The position numbers were made by a program, and so were the translations under genes. The notes under the pieces were generated by a model. That model saw only the letters and a list, made by a program, of their open reading frames with translations, was not told the origin of the DNA and made no database searches. This document shows, piece by piece, positions 26,712 through 36,579 of a stretch of 64,000 bases of DNA (positions within the stretch are counted from its first letter, which is position 1; each line of letters begins with the position of its first letter). This DNA comes from Afipia sp. Lineage in GTDB: Bacteria > Pseudomonadota > Alphaproteobacteria > Rhizobiales > Xanthobacteraceae. Where the stretch lies: positions 134,950-198,949 of the forward strand of contig JAFKER010000005.1 of the NCBI GenBank assembly GCA_017308595.1. The letters run 5' to 3'.

Positions 26712-27698
26712 ATGAATGAACTATCTCAGACCCTGACGCAGCCGGGTGCTGCATCGGCCAGCTGGTTCGAATTCGCCAAGCGTCACCGGGCTGTCCTTGC
26801 CAGCATCTTTGTGCTGCTCTTTCCCCTGGTGATGCCGTTTACGGCGCTAGCAGTAAATATCCTGATTTATGGCCTCTATGCCGTGGGCTTCAATCTGCTG
26901 TTCGGCTATCTCGGGCTTTTGTCGTTCGGACACGCCGCATTGTTCGGTACCGGATCGTATCTGTGCGGCATAGCCATCGTGCACTTTGGGTTGCCGTGGT
27001 ATGCGGCAATTGTGGTGGGGATTATCGGCGGCGCAGTCATGGCGGCTGCGATCGGCGCGCTCGCGATCCGCACCCGCGGCATCTACTTTGCCATGGTGAC
27101 CATGGCGCTGTCGCAGTGCGTCTTCTATCTGTTTTATCAGGCCGTGGACTGGACAGGCGGTGAGAACGGTTTGCGTGGCATCAACGTCCGGACCATCGAT
27201 CTGTTCGGTCTCAAGTTCGACTTCATCAATCCGTTGACACGTTATTATGTCGTTGCGGCATTCGTCATTATGGCGCTGTTCGTATTGTCGCGCATTCTGG
27301 CATCTCCATTCGGCGCTGTTATCGAGGCGGTTCGTGAGAACGAAGCGCGGGCCCGTGCATCGGGTTACAATGTGACGCTCACGCGGCTAATAACCTTCAT
27401 CCTGTCGGGCGCGTTTTGCGGACTGGCTGGTGCATTGATGGCTCTGCATTTGTCCATCGTTCCGATCGAGATATTGCACATCGAAACCTCCGGCATGGTG
27501 GTGATGATGTCACTTCTTGGTGGCATGGGAACCTTCTTTGGGCCGTTTGTCGGCGCCGCTGTCTTCATGATGCTGGAGAATCTCGTTTCGCTCTGGACCG
27601 TTCATTGGCAATTGTTCGTTGGCGCAATCTTCATGGTCTGCGTCCTGTTCTTCCCGGCGGGTATCTGGGGAACGATCTTGAAGTGGGTCAACAAATGA
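26712..27698 (+). CDS. livM: ABC transporter permease, LivM family
   Basis: 328 residues, multi-spanning inner-membrane protein. LIYGLYAVGFNLLFGYLGLLSFGHAALFG is the LivM signature near residue 50, and GAVIEAVRENEARARASGYNVTLTRL is the ATPase-contact loop. Second permease subunit of the importer. Its stop overlaps the ATPase start (ATGA, 27695-27698). Confidence 0.9.
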   Translation: MNELSQTLTQPGAASASWFEFAKRHRAVLASIFVLLFPLVMPFTALAVNILIYGLYAVGFNLLFGYLGLLSFGHAALFGTGSYLCGIAIVHFGLPWYAAIVVGIIGGAVMAAAIGALAIRTRGIYFAMVTMALSQCVFYLFYQAVDWTGGENGLRGINVRTIDLFGLKFDFINPLTRYYVVAAFVIMALFVLSRILASPFGAVIEAVRENEARARASGYNVTLTRLITFILSGAFCGLAGALMALHLSIVPIEILHIETSGMVVMMSLLGGMGTFFGPFVGAAVFMMLENLVSLWTVHWQLFVGAIFMVCVLFFPAGIWGTILKWVNK

Positions 27699-28462
27699 CA
27701 TCGGCAGATACATCCTCGCAGGTCATCCTGCGAACGACTGGCGTGAGCAAGTCGTTCGGGAAGTTCGTGGCTCTGAACAACATCTCTGCCGAATTCTCCC
27801 GGAACGCGATCACATCGATTATCGGACCGAACGGAGCTGGGAAAAGTACCTATTTCAATTTGCTGTCCGGTGCCTTTCCTCCATCAAGCGGGAAGGTCGA
27901 GTTCGAAGGGCGGGATGTTACGAACATTGCGCAACACGAATTCGCGCATATGGGCATCGCGAAGTCTTTCCAGATCACCAACGTGTTCCCGTTGCTGACG
28001 ACACGTGAGAACGTCCGCGTCGGCTTGCAGGCGTTTGTTTCGCGCTTCAACATCTGGCGGCCGCGAGCTTCTCTGCCCGGCCTGGTTGAAAAGGCGGATG
28101 CCTTGCTTGCGCAGGTGGGACTCTGGGACCGGCGCGAGCGGCTGGCGAAGGAACTCGCGCACGGGGAGCAGCGTGCACTTGAGATCGGAATGGCGCTCGC
28201 CGCCAATCCGCGTTTGTTGCTGCTCGATGAGCCGACGGCCGGCATGAGCCCGGAGGAAACGCGGGTGATGATGGATCTCATCGTCAAGTTGGCGCAAGAA
28301 CGAACGGTTATTCTGGTCGAACACAAGATGAAGCTGGTGATGGGTATCAGCGATCGGGTTTTGGTGTTGCATCATGGCGAACTGCTTGCGCAGGGAACGC
28401 CCGCCGATGTTCGCCAGAACGAGCAGGTCAAGCGCGTCTATCTCGGCCAGCGGGAGCACTGA
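27695..28462 (+). CDS. livG: ABC transporter ATP-binding protein, LivG family
   Basis: 255 residues from the ATG overlapping the LivM stop. Walker A GPNGAGKST near residue 50, the LSGAFPPSSG segment, a signature-like HGEQRALEIGMALA (non-standard, as in LivG) and Walker B LLLLDEPTAGMSPEE with the switch histidine in LVEHKM. One of two cytoplasmic ATPases powering import. Confidence 0.9.
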   Translation: MTSADTSSQVILRTTGVSKSFGKFVALNNISAEFSRNAITSIIGPNGAGKSTYFNLLSGAFPPSSGKVEFEGRDVTNIAQHEFAHMGIAKSFQITNVFPLLTTRENVRVGLQAFVSRFNIWRPRASLPGLVEKADALLAQVGLWDRRERLAKELAHGEQRALEIGMALAANPRLLLLDEPTAGMSPEETRVMMDLIVKLAQERTVILVEHKMKLVMGISDRVLVLHHGELLAQGTPADVRQNEQVKRVYLGQREH

Positions 28463-28466
28463 AGCG

Positions 28467-29171
28467 ATGTTGCGTGTTGAGAAGCTCAACTCCTGGTATG
28501 GCGCAAGCCATGTGTTGCAGGATGTCGGCCTTGAGGTGAATAAAGGCGAGATCGTTTGTCTGATCGGCCGCAATGGCGCCGGGAAGACCACAACTCTGAA
28601 GTCGATCATCGGCCTTTTGGACAAGACTCGCGGATCGGTCACGTTCAAAGACAAAGAGGTTTTGGGCCAGCCGGCGCACATTCGCTTCGGCCTCGGTCTT
28701 GCTTATGTTCCCGAGGAAAGACGGATCGTGCAGGGACTGACCGTGCGGGAAAATCTTCGGTTGGGCCTTGTCGCCTCGCCGAACAAGAAGGATGAAGCCC
28801 GCCGTATCGCCGAGATCGCCGAAATATTTCCACGTCTCGCGGAGCGGCTGGATCAGGAAGCTGTCACCATGTCAGGCGGCGAACAGCAAATGCTTGCCAT
28901 TGCGCGCGCGATGATGGCCCGCCCCGACCTCATCATGCTCGATGAGCCGTCCGAAGGCATTATGCCCGTGCTGGTCGACGAGATGTTCGAACTGTTCCGT
29001 AAGATGAAGTCGGAAGGGACGACAATTCTGCTCGTTGAACAGAACGTAGAACTGGCGCTTGGCATCGCTGACCGAGCGTATGTGCTGGATCAAGGGTCCG
29101 TCGTGCATCATGCAACGGCAGCTGCATTGCTGGCCGATGATGAAATCAAGGAGCGTTACTGCTCGGTCTAG
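28467..29171 (+). CDS. livF: ABC transporter ATP-binding protein, LivF family
   Basis: 234 residues from the ATG at 28467 (MLRVEKLNSWYGASHVL), four bases after LivG. Walker A GRNGAGKTTTLKSI, signature MSGGEQQMLAIARAM, Walker B LIMLDEPSEG and LVEQNVELAL. It completes a receptor/two permease/two ATPase importer. A weak hairpin, GCCCC...GGGGC at 29171-29191, follows. Confidence 0.9.
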   Translation: MLRVEKLNSWYGASHVLQDVGLEVNKGEIVCLIGRNGAGKTTTLKSIIGLLDKTRGSVTFKDKEVLGQPAHIRFGLGLAYVPEERRIVQGLTVRENLRLGLVASPNKKDEARRIAEIAEIFPRLAERLDQEAVTMSGGEQQMLAIARAMMARPDLIMLDEPSEGIMPVLVDEMFELFRKMKSEGTTILLVEQNVELALGIADRAYVLDQGSVVHHATAAALLADDEIKERYCSV

Positions 29172-29207
29172 CCCCAGCGGCGAACCGGGGCGGTTGCTCG
29201 TCATATA

Positions 29208-29225
29208 AATTATCGATCGATAAAT
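29208..29225. promoter_or_regulatory. inverted repeat, candidate TetR operator (site B)
   Basis: AATTATCG-AT-CGATAAAT, one base different from a perfect 8-2-8 repeat and almost the same as the repeat at 13364. It ends 15 bases before the ATG at 29241, placing it over the likely promoter or ribosome-binding region of the cyclase gene. Confidence 0.58.
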
Positions 29226-29240
29226 AGAAGGAAAGTACAG

Positions 29241-30191
29241 ATGAAAGTCGACAGAGCTGCCATCTATGAAGCCGCCAAGAAACTCTCGAACTGGGGCCGC
29301 TGGGGTGCCGACGATCAGATCGGAACACTCAACAACATTAGCCCTGAGGATGTCGTCAACGCCGGCAAGCTTATCAAGAAAGGGAAAGTATTTTCTCTTG
29401 GTTTGTCGCTGAAAGAGCCCATCCAGTCGGGTCTGTTCGGCGGGCGCTGGAATCCGATCCACACCATGCTGGCAACCGGTACGGATGCTGCGGCGGGTAA
29501 TCAGGATATTCCGTCGCCGTATCTTCGCTATGCGGATGATGCCATTAATATGCCATGTCAGGCGTCGACCCAATGGGATGCGCTCTGTCACATCTTCCTC
29601 GATGACAAGATGTACAACGGTTATGACGCCAAGCTGGTCGATGCGCGCGGCGCCAAGAAGCTCGGCATAGAACACACCCGCGACAAAATGGCGGGCCGCG
29701 GCGTTCTGCTGGATGTCGCCCGGTTCAAGGGCGTGGACTCGCTCGATGATGGCTACGCGATCACCAACGCCGATCTGGATGCTTGTGCGAAACATCAGGG
29801 CGTTGAAATCCGCAAGGGTGATTTCGTTATCGTCCGCACCGGTCATCAGGAGCGCTGTCTGAAGAAGAAGGACTGGACCGGCTATGCTGGCGGGGATGCG
29901 CCGGGCATGGCGTTCGAGACCTGTTACTGGATCCGCGAAAAAGACATTGCGGCCATTTGCACCGATACTTGGGGTTGTGAGGTTCGTCCGAACGAAACCA
30001 ATGAGGCCAATCAGCCGTGGCATTGGGTCGTGATTCCGGCAATCGGCATTTCGATGGGAGAAATCTTCTATCTGAAGGAACTCGCGGAAGATTGCGCGCA
30101 AGACAAGGTCTATGAGTTTTTCTTCTCGGCGCCGCCCATGCATCTGCCGGGAGCCGCGGGGTCGCCGATCAATCCTCAGGCTATCAAGTAG
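29241..30191 (+). CDS. cyclase-family (KynB/isatin-hydrolase-like) hydrolase
   Basis: 316 residues of the cyclase superfamily, Mn/Zn-dependent hydrolases such as arylformamidase and isatin hydrolase. The usual HxGTHxDxxxH motif appears in the variant form CQASTQWDALCHIF near residue 110, the QWD-type branch. These enzymes open lactams or formamides. The ribosome site AGAAGGAAAG lies just upstream. It begins an operon with a HisD-like dehydrogenase and an SDR. Confidence 0.8.
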   Translation: MKVDRAAIYEAAKKLSNWGRWGADDQIGTLNNISPEDVVNAGKLIKKGKVFSLGLSLKEPIQSGLFGGRWNPIHTMLATGTDAAAGNQDIPSPYLRYADDAINMPCQASTQWDALCHIFLDDKMYNGYDAKLVDARGAKKLGIEHTRDKMAGRGVLLDVARFKGVDSLDDGYAITNADLDACAKHQGVEIRKGDFVIVRTGHQERCLKKKDWTGYAGGDAPGMAFETCYWIREKDIAAICTDTWGCEVRPNETNEANQPWHWVVIPAIGISMGEIFYLKELAEDCAQDKVYEFFFSAPPMHLPGAAGSPINPQAIK

Positions 30192-30206
30192 TCGCGGAGG
30201 CTTATA

Positions 30207-31514
30207 ATGGCAAAGTATCTCAAGCGTAGCCGCGATGCGGCCCAGCGCGCTGAAGATGATTCAAAGGTTCGCAGTGCTGTCGAAACCATTATCGCCGACA
30301 TTGAAAAGCGCGGCGATGATGCGGTTCGCGAGCTGTCGATAAAGTTCGATCAATGGGATCGGAAGGATTATCGCCTGACCGATGCCGAGATCAAGGAGTG
30401 CGTAGGACAGCTTTCCAAGCGGAACATCGACGACATCAAATTCGCGCAGGAGCAGGTTCGCAACTTCGCCCAGCATCAACGCGATGCTATGAAAGATGTC
30501 GAGGTCGAAACGCTTCCGGGCGTTGTCCTCGGCCACAAGAACATTCCGGTCAATTCGGTCGGCTGTTATGTTCCCGGCGGCAAGTATCCCTTGCTCGCAT
30601 CCGCACATATGTCAGTCATCACCGCGAAAGTCGCCGGCGTCTCGCGTATCATTACTTGTGCGCCTCCGTTTCAGGGCAAGCCGGCTCCGGCTATCGTCGC
30701 TGCGCAGCATCTTGCCGGTGCGGACGTTATCTACTGCCTCGGGGGCATCCAGGCCGTTGGCGCAATGGCGATCGGTACGGGATCGATTGCGCCGGTCGAC
30801 ATGCTGGTCGGGCCAGGTAACGCATTCGTGGCGGAAGCGAAACGTCAGCTTTACGGGCGTGTCGGTATCGACTTGTTTGCAGGACCGACCGAAACACTGG
30901 TCATCGCCGATGACACTGTCGATGGTGAAATGTGTGCCACTGACCTGCTCGGTCAGGCCGAGCACGGGCCGAACTCTCCGGCAATTCTTCTGACCAATTC
31001 CGAAAAGCTCGCACGCGATACGGTTGCCGAAATCGAGCGTCTCTTGAAAATCTTGCCGACCGGCGCGGTCGCAGCGAAAGCTTGGGAAGATTACGGCGAA
31101 GTGATCCTCTGCGATTCCGAAGAGGAAATGGTGAAGGAAGCTGATCGCATTGCTTCCGAACATGTTCAGGTCATGACTCGTGATCCGGATTACTTCCTGA
31201 AAAACATGACCAACTACGGCGCATTATTTCTCGGATCGCGCACCAACGTCGCCTACGGTGACAAGGTGATTGGCACCAACCACACCCTGCCGACCAACAA
31301 GGCGGCGCGCTACACCGGCGGCCTTTGGGTCGGTAAGTTTCTCAAGACCGTGACCTACCAGCGCGTCTTGACCGACGAGGCCTCCGCGATGATCGGCGAA
31401 TACTGCTCGCGCCTTTGCATGCTGGAGGGTTTCGCTGGCCATGCGGAGCAGGCCAACGTTCGTGTCCGTCGTTACGGCGGCCGCAACGTGCCGTACGCGA
31501 GCGCTGCGGAATGA
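30207..31514 (+). CDS. histidinol-dehydrogenase-family enzyme (HpsN-like, catabolic)
   Basis: 435 residues with the complete HisD fold: [18 protein letters not shown] near residue 113, the zinc ligands in LGQAEHGP (Gln, His), the catalytic Glu-His in [21 protein letters not shown] and a C-terminal GHAEQANVR histidine. There is no histidine-biosynthesis gene nearby. The gene sits with a cyclase, an SDR and a transporter, so it is a catabolic relative. The best-known such relative is HpsN (2,3-dihydroxypropanesulfonate dehydrogenase). It would convert a 1,2-diol-type alcohol to the acid with NAD+. Substrate unproven. Confidence 0.82.
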   Translation: MAKYLKRSRDAAQRAEDDSKVRSAVETIIADIEKRGDDAVRELSIKFDQWDRKDYRLTDAEIKECVGQLSKRNIDDIKFAQEQVRNFAQHQRDAMKDVEVETLPGVVLGHKNIPVNSVGCYVPGGKYPLLASAHMSVITAKVAGVSRIITCAPPFQGKPAPAIVAAQHLAGADVIYCLGGIQAVGAMAIGTGSIAPVDMLVGPGNAFVAEAKRQLYGRVGIDLFAGPTETLVIADDTVDGEMCATDLLGQAEHGPNSPAILLTNSEKLARDTVAEIERLLKILPTGAVAAKAWEDYGEVILCDSEEEMVKEADRIASEHVQVMTRDPDYFLKNMTNYGALFLGSRTNVAYGDKVIGTNHTLPTNKAARYTGGLWVGKFLKTVTYQRVLTDEASAMIGEYCSRLCMLEGFAGHAEQANVRVRRYGGRNVPYASAAE

Positions 31515-32284
31515 GTGGCCCGTCGCTGCCGAAAACACCGACCTTTCGGTTGAATGGACGGCGCGCACTGGTGACCGGCGCCGGTCGGGGCATCGGCCTC
31601 GCGGCGGCGGTGGCGCTGGCCGAAGCGGGCGCGCATGTCACCTTGTGCGCACGCACCGCGAGCGAGATTGATGACGTCGCAGCGGCACTGCGCGAGAAAA
31701 GTTTTTCGGCCGATGCGCTGGCGCTGGACGTGACCGATGTGGCGGCTTTTCGCGCGGCGATCGATGCGCGAGAGCCGTTCAGTGTTTTTGTCAACAACGC
31801 AGGCACCAATCGGCCGAATCCCTTTACTGAAGTGCCGGTCGAGGATTTCGATGCCGTGATGGATCTGAATGTGCGGGCAGCGTATTTCGCGGCTCAATCC
31901 GTCGCCCGGCGGATGATCGCGGGAGGGATTCCCGGTTCGATCATCAACATGTCATCCCAAATGGGTCATGTGGGCGGTGCCAACCGTTCTCTCTACTGTG
32001 CGTCGAAATGGGCCATGGAGGGATTCTCCAAAGCCATGGCCATTGACCTTGCCCCGCAAGGCATTCGGGTCAATACGCTGTGCCCGACTTTTATCGAGAC
32101 GCCAATGACACGGCCGTTCTTCGAGAACTCCGCGTTCAAGGAAAGTGTGCTGTCTAAAATCAAGCTTGGTCGGCTCGGCACGGTCGAAGACTTGATGGGC
32201 GCTATTGTTTTCCTCGCGAGCGACGCATCCTCGCTCATGACCGGCTCATCTCTGATGATGGACGGAGGCTGGACGGCCGATTGA
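31511..32284 (+). CDS. short-chain dehydrogenase/reductase (SDR)
   Basis: 257 residues from the ATG at 31511, which overlaps the upstream stop (ATGA). Classical [11 protein letters not shown] cofactor motif near residue 23, NNAG near residue 98, catalytic Ser (MSSQMG) and YCASK near residue 162. NAD(P)-dependent oxidoreductase. HpsO/HpsP in sulfopropanediol degradation are also SDRs next to a HisD homologue, which makes a diol-isomerising pair possible. Confidence 0.85.
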   Translation: MSGPSLPKTPTFRLNGRRALVTGAGRGIGLAAAVALAEAGAHVTLCARTASEIDDVAAALREKSFSADALALDVTDVAAFRAAIDAREPFSVFVNNAGTNRPNPFTEVPVEDFDAVMDLNVRAAYFAAQSVARRMIAGGIPGSIINMSSQMGHVGGANRSLYCASKWAMEGFSKAMAIDLAPQGIRVNTLCPTFIETPMTRPFFENSAFKESVLSKIKLGRLGTVEDLMGAIVFLASDASSLMTGSSLMMDGGWTAD

Positions 32285-32592
32285 CGGCCCTGTTTGCTCA
32301 GAGGGCAACTCCCGCCTCGACCTACGAAAATGGGAAAGCTGCGGGTTGTCCGCCAAATGGAAGTCGTCGGGGTGAGGGTGAAACGATCGGCATTTCTCCG
32401 GACGGTGCCCCGATGCTTTGTTACAACGAGTCCTCACCATGGGACGCAATGGACGGTGAATGGGAAGCTGGTCCGCTGCCGGTATGTCCGCTGCATTGAT
32501 TGCTGCGGTTGAGCCGATCAGTGAAGTGTTGGCGAGAACTACCGCGGAAGCCGAGGCCGCGACACGAAAGAGTTCCGGATACCTTCATTAGG
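32285..32592. other. 308-bp intergenic stretch without a recognised gene
   Basis: Lies between the converging ends of the SDR gene and the ABM gene. Several short open frames (about 70 codons) exist on both strands, but none has a convincing ribosome site or family resemblance. No strong terminator hairpin was found. It could be decayed coding sequence. Confidence 0.4.
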
Positions 32593-32892
32593 TTACGACA
32601 TCTCCAGCTGCGTGGCCTCGTAAATCTGGATTGTGGACGGTTCGGACAACATGCTGCGTAGAGCTTTCACAAATGTGCGAGAAGCTGGTACCTGAAAATG
32701 AGCCAGTAGAGCTTGTTTGTCGGCCCATTGCTCGACAAACACAAGGCGCAACGGATTTTCACAATCGATATGTACTGCGTGAGAGATGCAGCCCGGCTCC
32801 GAGCGAGAGCGATGAACATGCTCAAGGCTGAGTCTGCGAACCTCATCGAAGGTTTCGGGTTTGGCGACGGCGTCTCCTGTCACGACAATCAT
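32593..32892 (-). CDS. antibiotic-biosynthesis-monooxygenase (ABM) domain protein
   Basis: 99 residues from the ATG at 32892 (MIVVTGDAVAKPE), preceded by GGGAGAAACGC; a longer upstream reading has no family sequence. Single ABM ferredoxin-like domain, with SRSEPGCISHAVHIDCEN and FVEQWADKQALLAHF typical of YgiN-like quinol monooxygenases and stress proteins. It probably dimerises. Alone on the minus strand between the catabolic and oxalate regions. Confidence 0.78.
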   Translation of the reverse strand: MIVVTGDAVAKPETFDEVRRLSLEHVHRSRSEPGCISHAVHIDCENPLRLVFVEQWADKQALLAHFQVPASRTFVKALRSMLSEPSTIQIYEATQLEMS

Positions 32893-33036
32893 GCGTTTCT
32901 CCCGCAAATGCTCTTGGCTGAAATCGATCCTGACAGCTGATGCGGTGAACGCAAAGCCCGAAACTGCGCGCATACAAACGCGGCGCAGTGTTATTTTCAC
33001 TGCGTCGCCGCTCGTCTTCATTTATCGAGTGCTGGG

Positions 33037-33924
33037 TTAACCCTTGGCAACCTCGTGGTTCGCCATCGTTTCCAGCGCTTTCACCATTGCGGAATGGTCC
33101 CATGCCTTGCCGCCATGAGCCACACAAGCATTGAAAAGCTGCTGGGCTGTCGAGGTGTTCGGCAGTGACAATCCCAGGGCACGGGCGCCTTCCAGTGCCA
33201 GGTTGAGATCCTTCTGGTGCAGTTCGATTCGGAAGCCCGGATTGAACGTCCGCTTGATCATGCGCTCGCCGTGTAGTTCGAGAATGCGTGATGTCGCAAG
33301 GCCGCCCATCAAAGCCTGACGGACCAGCGTGGGATCGGCGCCTGCCTTGGATGCAAACAGGAGACCTTCGGCCACCGCTTCAATCGTCAGTGCCACAATG
33401 ATTTGGTTGGCGACCTTGGTGGTCTGCCCGTCACCATTGCCGCCGATCAGGGTGACGTTCTTGCCCATTTTATCGAACAACGGTTTGACGGTCTCGAACG
33501 CGCTCTGCGGGCCACCTACCATAATGGTAAGCGAAGCTGCCTTCGCGCCGACTTCGCCGCCGGACACCGGAGCATCGAGATAGTCCGCGCCCTTGGCGTT
33601 GACCTTCTTGGCGAACTCCTTCGTCGCAATCGGCGAGATCGAGCTCATGTCGACAACGACCTTGCCCTTTGAAAGTCCCTCTGCGACGCCGCCTGCGTTG
33701 AACAACACGGACTCAACATCCGGCGTATCCGGCACCATGATGATGACAACGCTGGCCTTCTCGGCAATCTCCTTGCCCGACTTGCAAGCCGTCGCGCCCG
33801 CTGCAACAAGGTCTTTCGCTGCAGCGGATTTTTCCAACACAAACAGGCGGTGCCCGGCGGCCTGAAGATGGCTTGCCATGGGCTTGCCCATGATGCCTAA
33901 CCCGATGAAACCGATATCGGTCAT
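33037..33924 (-). CDS. glxR: tartronate semialdehyde reductase (2-hydroxy-3-oxopropionate reductase)
   Basis: 295 residues from the ATG at 33924, with GGGAGAACAAA before it. N-terminal GFIGLGIMGKPMASHL cofactor motif, DAPVSGGEVGAKAASLTIMVGG substrate loop (near residue 115) and KVANQIIVALTIEAVAEGL carrying the catalytic lysine (near residue 168). It is third in the gcl-hyi-glxR operon with a gap of 36 bases. It reduces tartronate semialdehyde to D-glycerate, completing the glycerate pathway from glyoxylate. Confidence 0.9.
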   Translation of the reverse strand: MTDIGFIGLGIMGKPMASHLQAAGHRLFVLEKSAAAKDLVAAGATACKSGKEIAEKASVVIIMVPDTPDVESVLFNAGGVAEGLSKGKVVVDMSSISPIATKEFAKKVNAKGADYLDAPVSGGEVGAKAASLTIMVGGPQSAFETVKPLFDKMGKNVTLIGGNGDGQTTKVANQIIVALTIEAVAEGLLFASKAGADPTLVRQALMGGLATSRILELHGERMIKRTFNPGFRIELHQKDLNLALEGARALGLSLPNTSTAQQLFNACVAHGGKAWDHSAMVKALETMANHEVAKG

Positions 33925-33960
33925 TTTGTTCTCCCTCATCTTGTTCTCAAGTCTTCTTGA

Positions 33961-34746
33961 TTATGCATCGACCGTATGCGGCTCATACCACCCCAAGCCT
34001 TCAAGGGTGGTGGTCTTCGGCTTGTATTCGCAGCCGATCCATCCACGATAACCGATCTCGTCGAGAGTGCGAAACAGGAATGGATAGTTGATTTCCCCGG
34101 TCCCGGGCTCATTCCGGCCGGGATTATCCGCCAATTGGATATGCGCAATGCGGCCCAGATGCTTCTTCATGGTCATGGCAAGATCTCCCTCCATGATCTG
34201 CATGTGATAGATATCGTACTGGACGAACAGGTTTTCCGATCCCACCTCCGAGATGATCTGGATCGCCTGCTCGGTTCCGTTGAGGAAGAAGCCCGGAATA
34301 TCGGGCGTATTGATCGGTTCGATCAACAGCTTGATATTGTGCTTTGCAAGCGCATCAGCGGCGTAACGCAGGTTCTCCACGAACACCGCCCGCAGTTTGA
34401 CCGGATCGGCTCCTTCCGGAACGATACCTGCGAGGCAGTTCACCTGCCGGCAATCGAGTGCCTTGGCATATTCAACAGCACGCGAAACGCCATCACGAAA
34501 TTCCGCGACGCGATTGGGCAGGATTGCGATGCCGCGTTCCCCGGCACCCCAGTTTCCGGCGGGCAGATTGTGCAGCACCTGTGTCAGGCCATACTGATGT
34601 AGCTGCTCGGCAAGCACGCCCTTCTCAAAGTCATAAGGGAAGAGGTATTCGACGCCACCAAAGCCCGCCTTCTTCGCCGCTGCGAAGCGGTCAAGGAAGG
34701 GAACTTCGTTGAACAGCATGGTCAGATTTGCAGCAAATTTTGGCAC
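33961..34746 (-). CDS. hyi: hydroxypyruvate isomerase
   Basis: 261 residues, the usual length, TIM-barrel isomerase. N-terminal MPKFAANLTMLFNEVPFLDRFAAAKKAGF and the metal-site segments LLIEPINTPDIPGFFL and FVQYDIYHMQIMEGDLA are diagnostic. It interconverts hydroxypyruvate and tartronate semialdehyde and sits between gcl and glxR, 36 bases from each. Confidence 0.9.
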   Translation of the reverse strand: MPKFAANLTMLFNEVPFLDRFAAAKKAGFGGVEYLFPYDFEKGVLAEQLHQYGLTQVLHNLPAGNWGAGERGIAILPNRVAEFRDGVSRAVEYAKALDCRQVNCLAGIVPEGADPVKLRAVFVENLRYAADALAKHNIKLLIEPINTPDIPGFFLNGTEQAIQIISEVGSENLFVQYDIYHMQIMEGDLAMTMKKHLGRIAHIQLADNPGRNEPGTGEINYPFLFRTLDEIGYRGWIGCEYKPKTTTLEGLGWYEPHTVDA

Positions 34747-34782
34747 GCGACACGTCCCTTTGTTGTTGTGTGGTTGATGTCT

Positions 34783-36579
34783 TCAAACCGGCAATAGCTT
34801 GCCGTGTGCTTTTTCTGGGCTGACCGGCGCATCGTCGAGCGGCAGGTCGAGCACCTCTTCGAATTCGACAATGTTGTCGATCTCCGTGCCCATCGCGATG
34901 TTGGTAACGCGCTCGAGAATGAATTCGACCACAACAGGAACGCTGTACTCCTTCATCATTTCGTGTGCCGTGGCGAAGGCGGCCTGCGCATCTTCCGGAT
35001 GTGTGACGCGGATCGCCTTGCAGCCGAGGCCTTCGGCGACGGCGACATGGTCGACGCCGTAGACCCCAAGCTCCGGTGCATTGATGTTCTCGAACGAAAG
35101 CTGGACGTGGTAATCCATGTCGAATCCGCGCTGCGCCTGACGAATCAGGCCGAGATATGAGTTGTTCACCACGACGTGGATATAGGGCAGCTTGAACTGC
35201 GCGCCGACGGCAAGCTCCTCAATCAGGAACTGGAAATCATAGTCGCCTGAAAGTGCGACGATCTCTCGCTGGGGATCGGCGACTCGCACGCCAAGTGCTG
35301 CAGGCAAGGTCCAGCCAAGCGGACCGGCTTGTCCGGCATTGATCCAATTGCGCGGTTTATAGACACCGAGGAATTGCGCGCCGGCGATCTGAGACAAGCC
35401 GATCACACTGACGAAGCATGTATCGCGGCCGAATGCCTTGATCATTTCCTCGTAAACACGCTGAGGCTTGATCGGCACGTTGTCGAAATGGCTTTTGCGC
35501 AGCATGGAGCGCTTGCGATCCTGACACGCTGCAGGCCATGCCTGACGCTCCTTCAGTTTCCCGGCCTTGCGCCATTCCTTCGCAACTGTCACGAACAATT
35601 CAAGCGCGGCCTTGGCGTCGGAGACAATGCCGAGCTCGGGATTAAACACGCGGCCGATTTGCGTCGGTTCGATATCGACATGCACAAAGCTGCGGCCTTT
35701 GGTGTAGGTCTCGATCGAACCGGTGTGCCGGTTCGCCCAGCGATTGCCAATGCCGAGAACGAAATCCGATTCCAGCATGGAAGCATTGCCATAGCGATGG
35801 CTGGTCTGAAGACCGACCATTCCAGCCATCAGGACATGATCGTCCGGGATTGCGCCCCAGCCCATCAGCGTCGGCACTACAGGAACATTGACGATCTCGG
35901 CAAATGCTACGAGAAGGTCGGACGCATCGGCATTGATAATGCCGCCTCCGGCGACGATCAGCGGACGCTCCGCAGCGTTGAGCATCTCGAGCGCTTTCTC
36001 GATCTGCTTGCGGGTGGCTTTCGGCTTGTAGACGGGCAACGGTTCATAGGTCTCGTCGTCGAATTCGATCTCGGCGAGTTGCACATCGAGCGGCAGGTCG
36101 ATCAGTACAGGACCGGGACGGCCGGAGCGCATGATGTGGAACGCCTGGCTGAACACACGCGGCACCAGTGCCGGCTCGCGTACGGTCACCGCCCATTTCG
36201 TCACCGGCTTGGCGATGGATTCGATGTCGACGGCCTGGAAGTCCTCCTTGTAGATGCGCGCCAGCGGAGCCTGTCCGGTAATGCACAGGATCGGGATCGA
36301 GTCGGCGATGGCGGAGTAGAGGCCGGTGATCATGTCGGTTCCAGCGGGACCGGATGTTCCGATGCACACACCGATATTCCCAGCCTTGGCGCGGGTATAA
36401 CCCTCAGCCATATGCGAAGCGCCTTCGACATGGCGCGCAAGAATATGATTGATCGATCCGCGCCTCTTCAGCGCCGAATACAATGGATTGATCGCAGCGC
36501 CGGGAACCCCGAACGCGCACGAAACGCCTTCTTTCTCGAGAATACGCACCGCCGCATCGATTGCTCGCATCTTCGCCAT
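34783..36579 (-). CDS. gcl: glyoxylate carboligase (tartronate-semialdehyde synthase)
   Basis: 598 residues from the ATG at 36579 ([18 protein letters not shown]), preceded by GAGGTG; a longer upstream frame adds nothing. ThDP enzyme: N-terminal pyrimidine domain with Val51 in [14 protein letters not shown], where other ThDP enzymes have Glu, which is the hallmark of GCL. The C-terminal ThDP motif is [10 protein letters not shown]...NNSYLG. Condenses two glyoxylates to tartronate semialdehyde and CO2. First of gcl-hyi-glxR, downstream of an IclR gene on the same strand. Confidence 0.95.
   Translation of the reverse strand: MAKMRAIDAAVRILEKEGVSCAFGVPGAAINPLYSALKRRGSINHILARHVEGASHMAEGYTRAKAGNIGVCIGTSGPAGTDMITGLYSAIADSIPILCITGQAPLARIYKEDFQAVDIESIAKPVTKWAVTVREPALVPRVFSQAFHIMRSGRPGPVLIDLPLDVQLAEIEFDDETYEPLPVYKPKATRKQIEKALEMLNAAERPLIVAGGGIINADASDLLVAFAEIVNVPVVPTLMGWGAIPDDHVLMAGMVGLQTSHRYGNASMLESDFVLGIGNRWANRHTGSIETYTKGRSFVHVDIEPTQIGRVFNPELGIVSDAKAALELFVTVAKEWRKAGKLKERQAWPAACQDRKRSMLRKSHFDNVPIKPQRVYEEMIKAFGRDTCFVSVIGLSQIAGAQFLGVYKPRNWINAGQAGPLGWTLPAALGVRVADPQREIVALSGDYDFQFLIEELAVGAQFKLPYIHVVVNNSYLGLIRQAQRGFDMDYHVQLSFENINAPELGVYGVDHVAVAEGLGCKAIRVTHPEDAQAAFATAHEMMKEYSVPVVVEFILERVTNIAMGTEIDNIVEFEEVLDLPLDDAPVSPEKAHGKLLPV

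Noticed and set aside
30207-31514. histidine-biosynthesis hisD
   Set aside because: All HisD motifs are present, but the gene is in a catabolic operon with no his genes; a catabolic HpsN-type relative fits better.
33020-33027. ATTTATCG as a fourth TetR-type site near the ABM gene
   Set aside because: Only a half-site; the following bases do not form the inverted arm.
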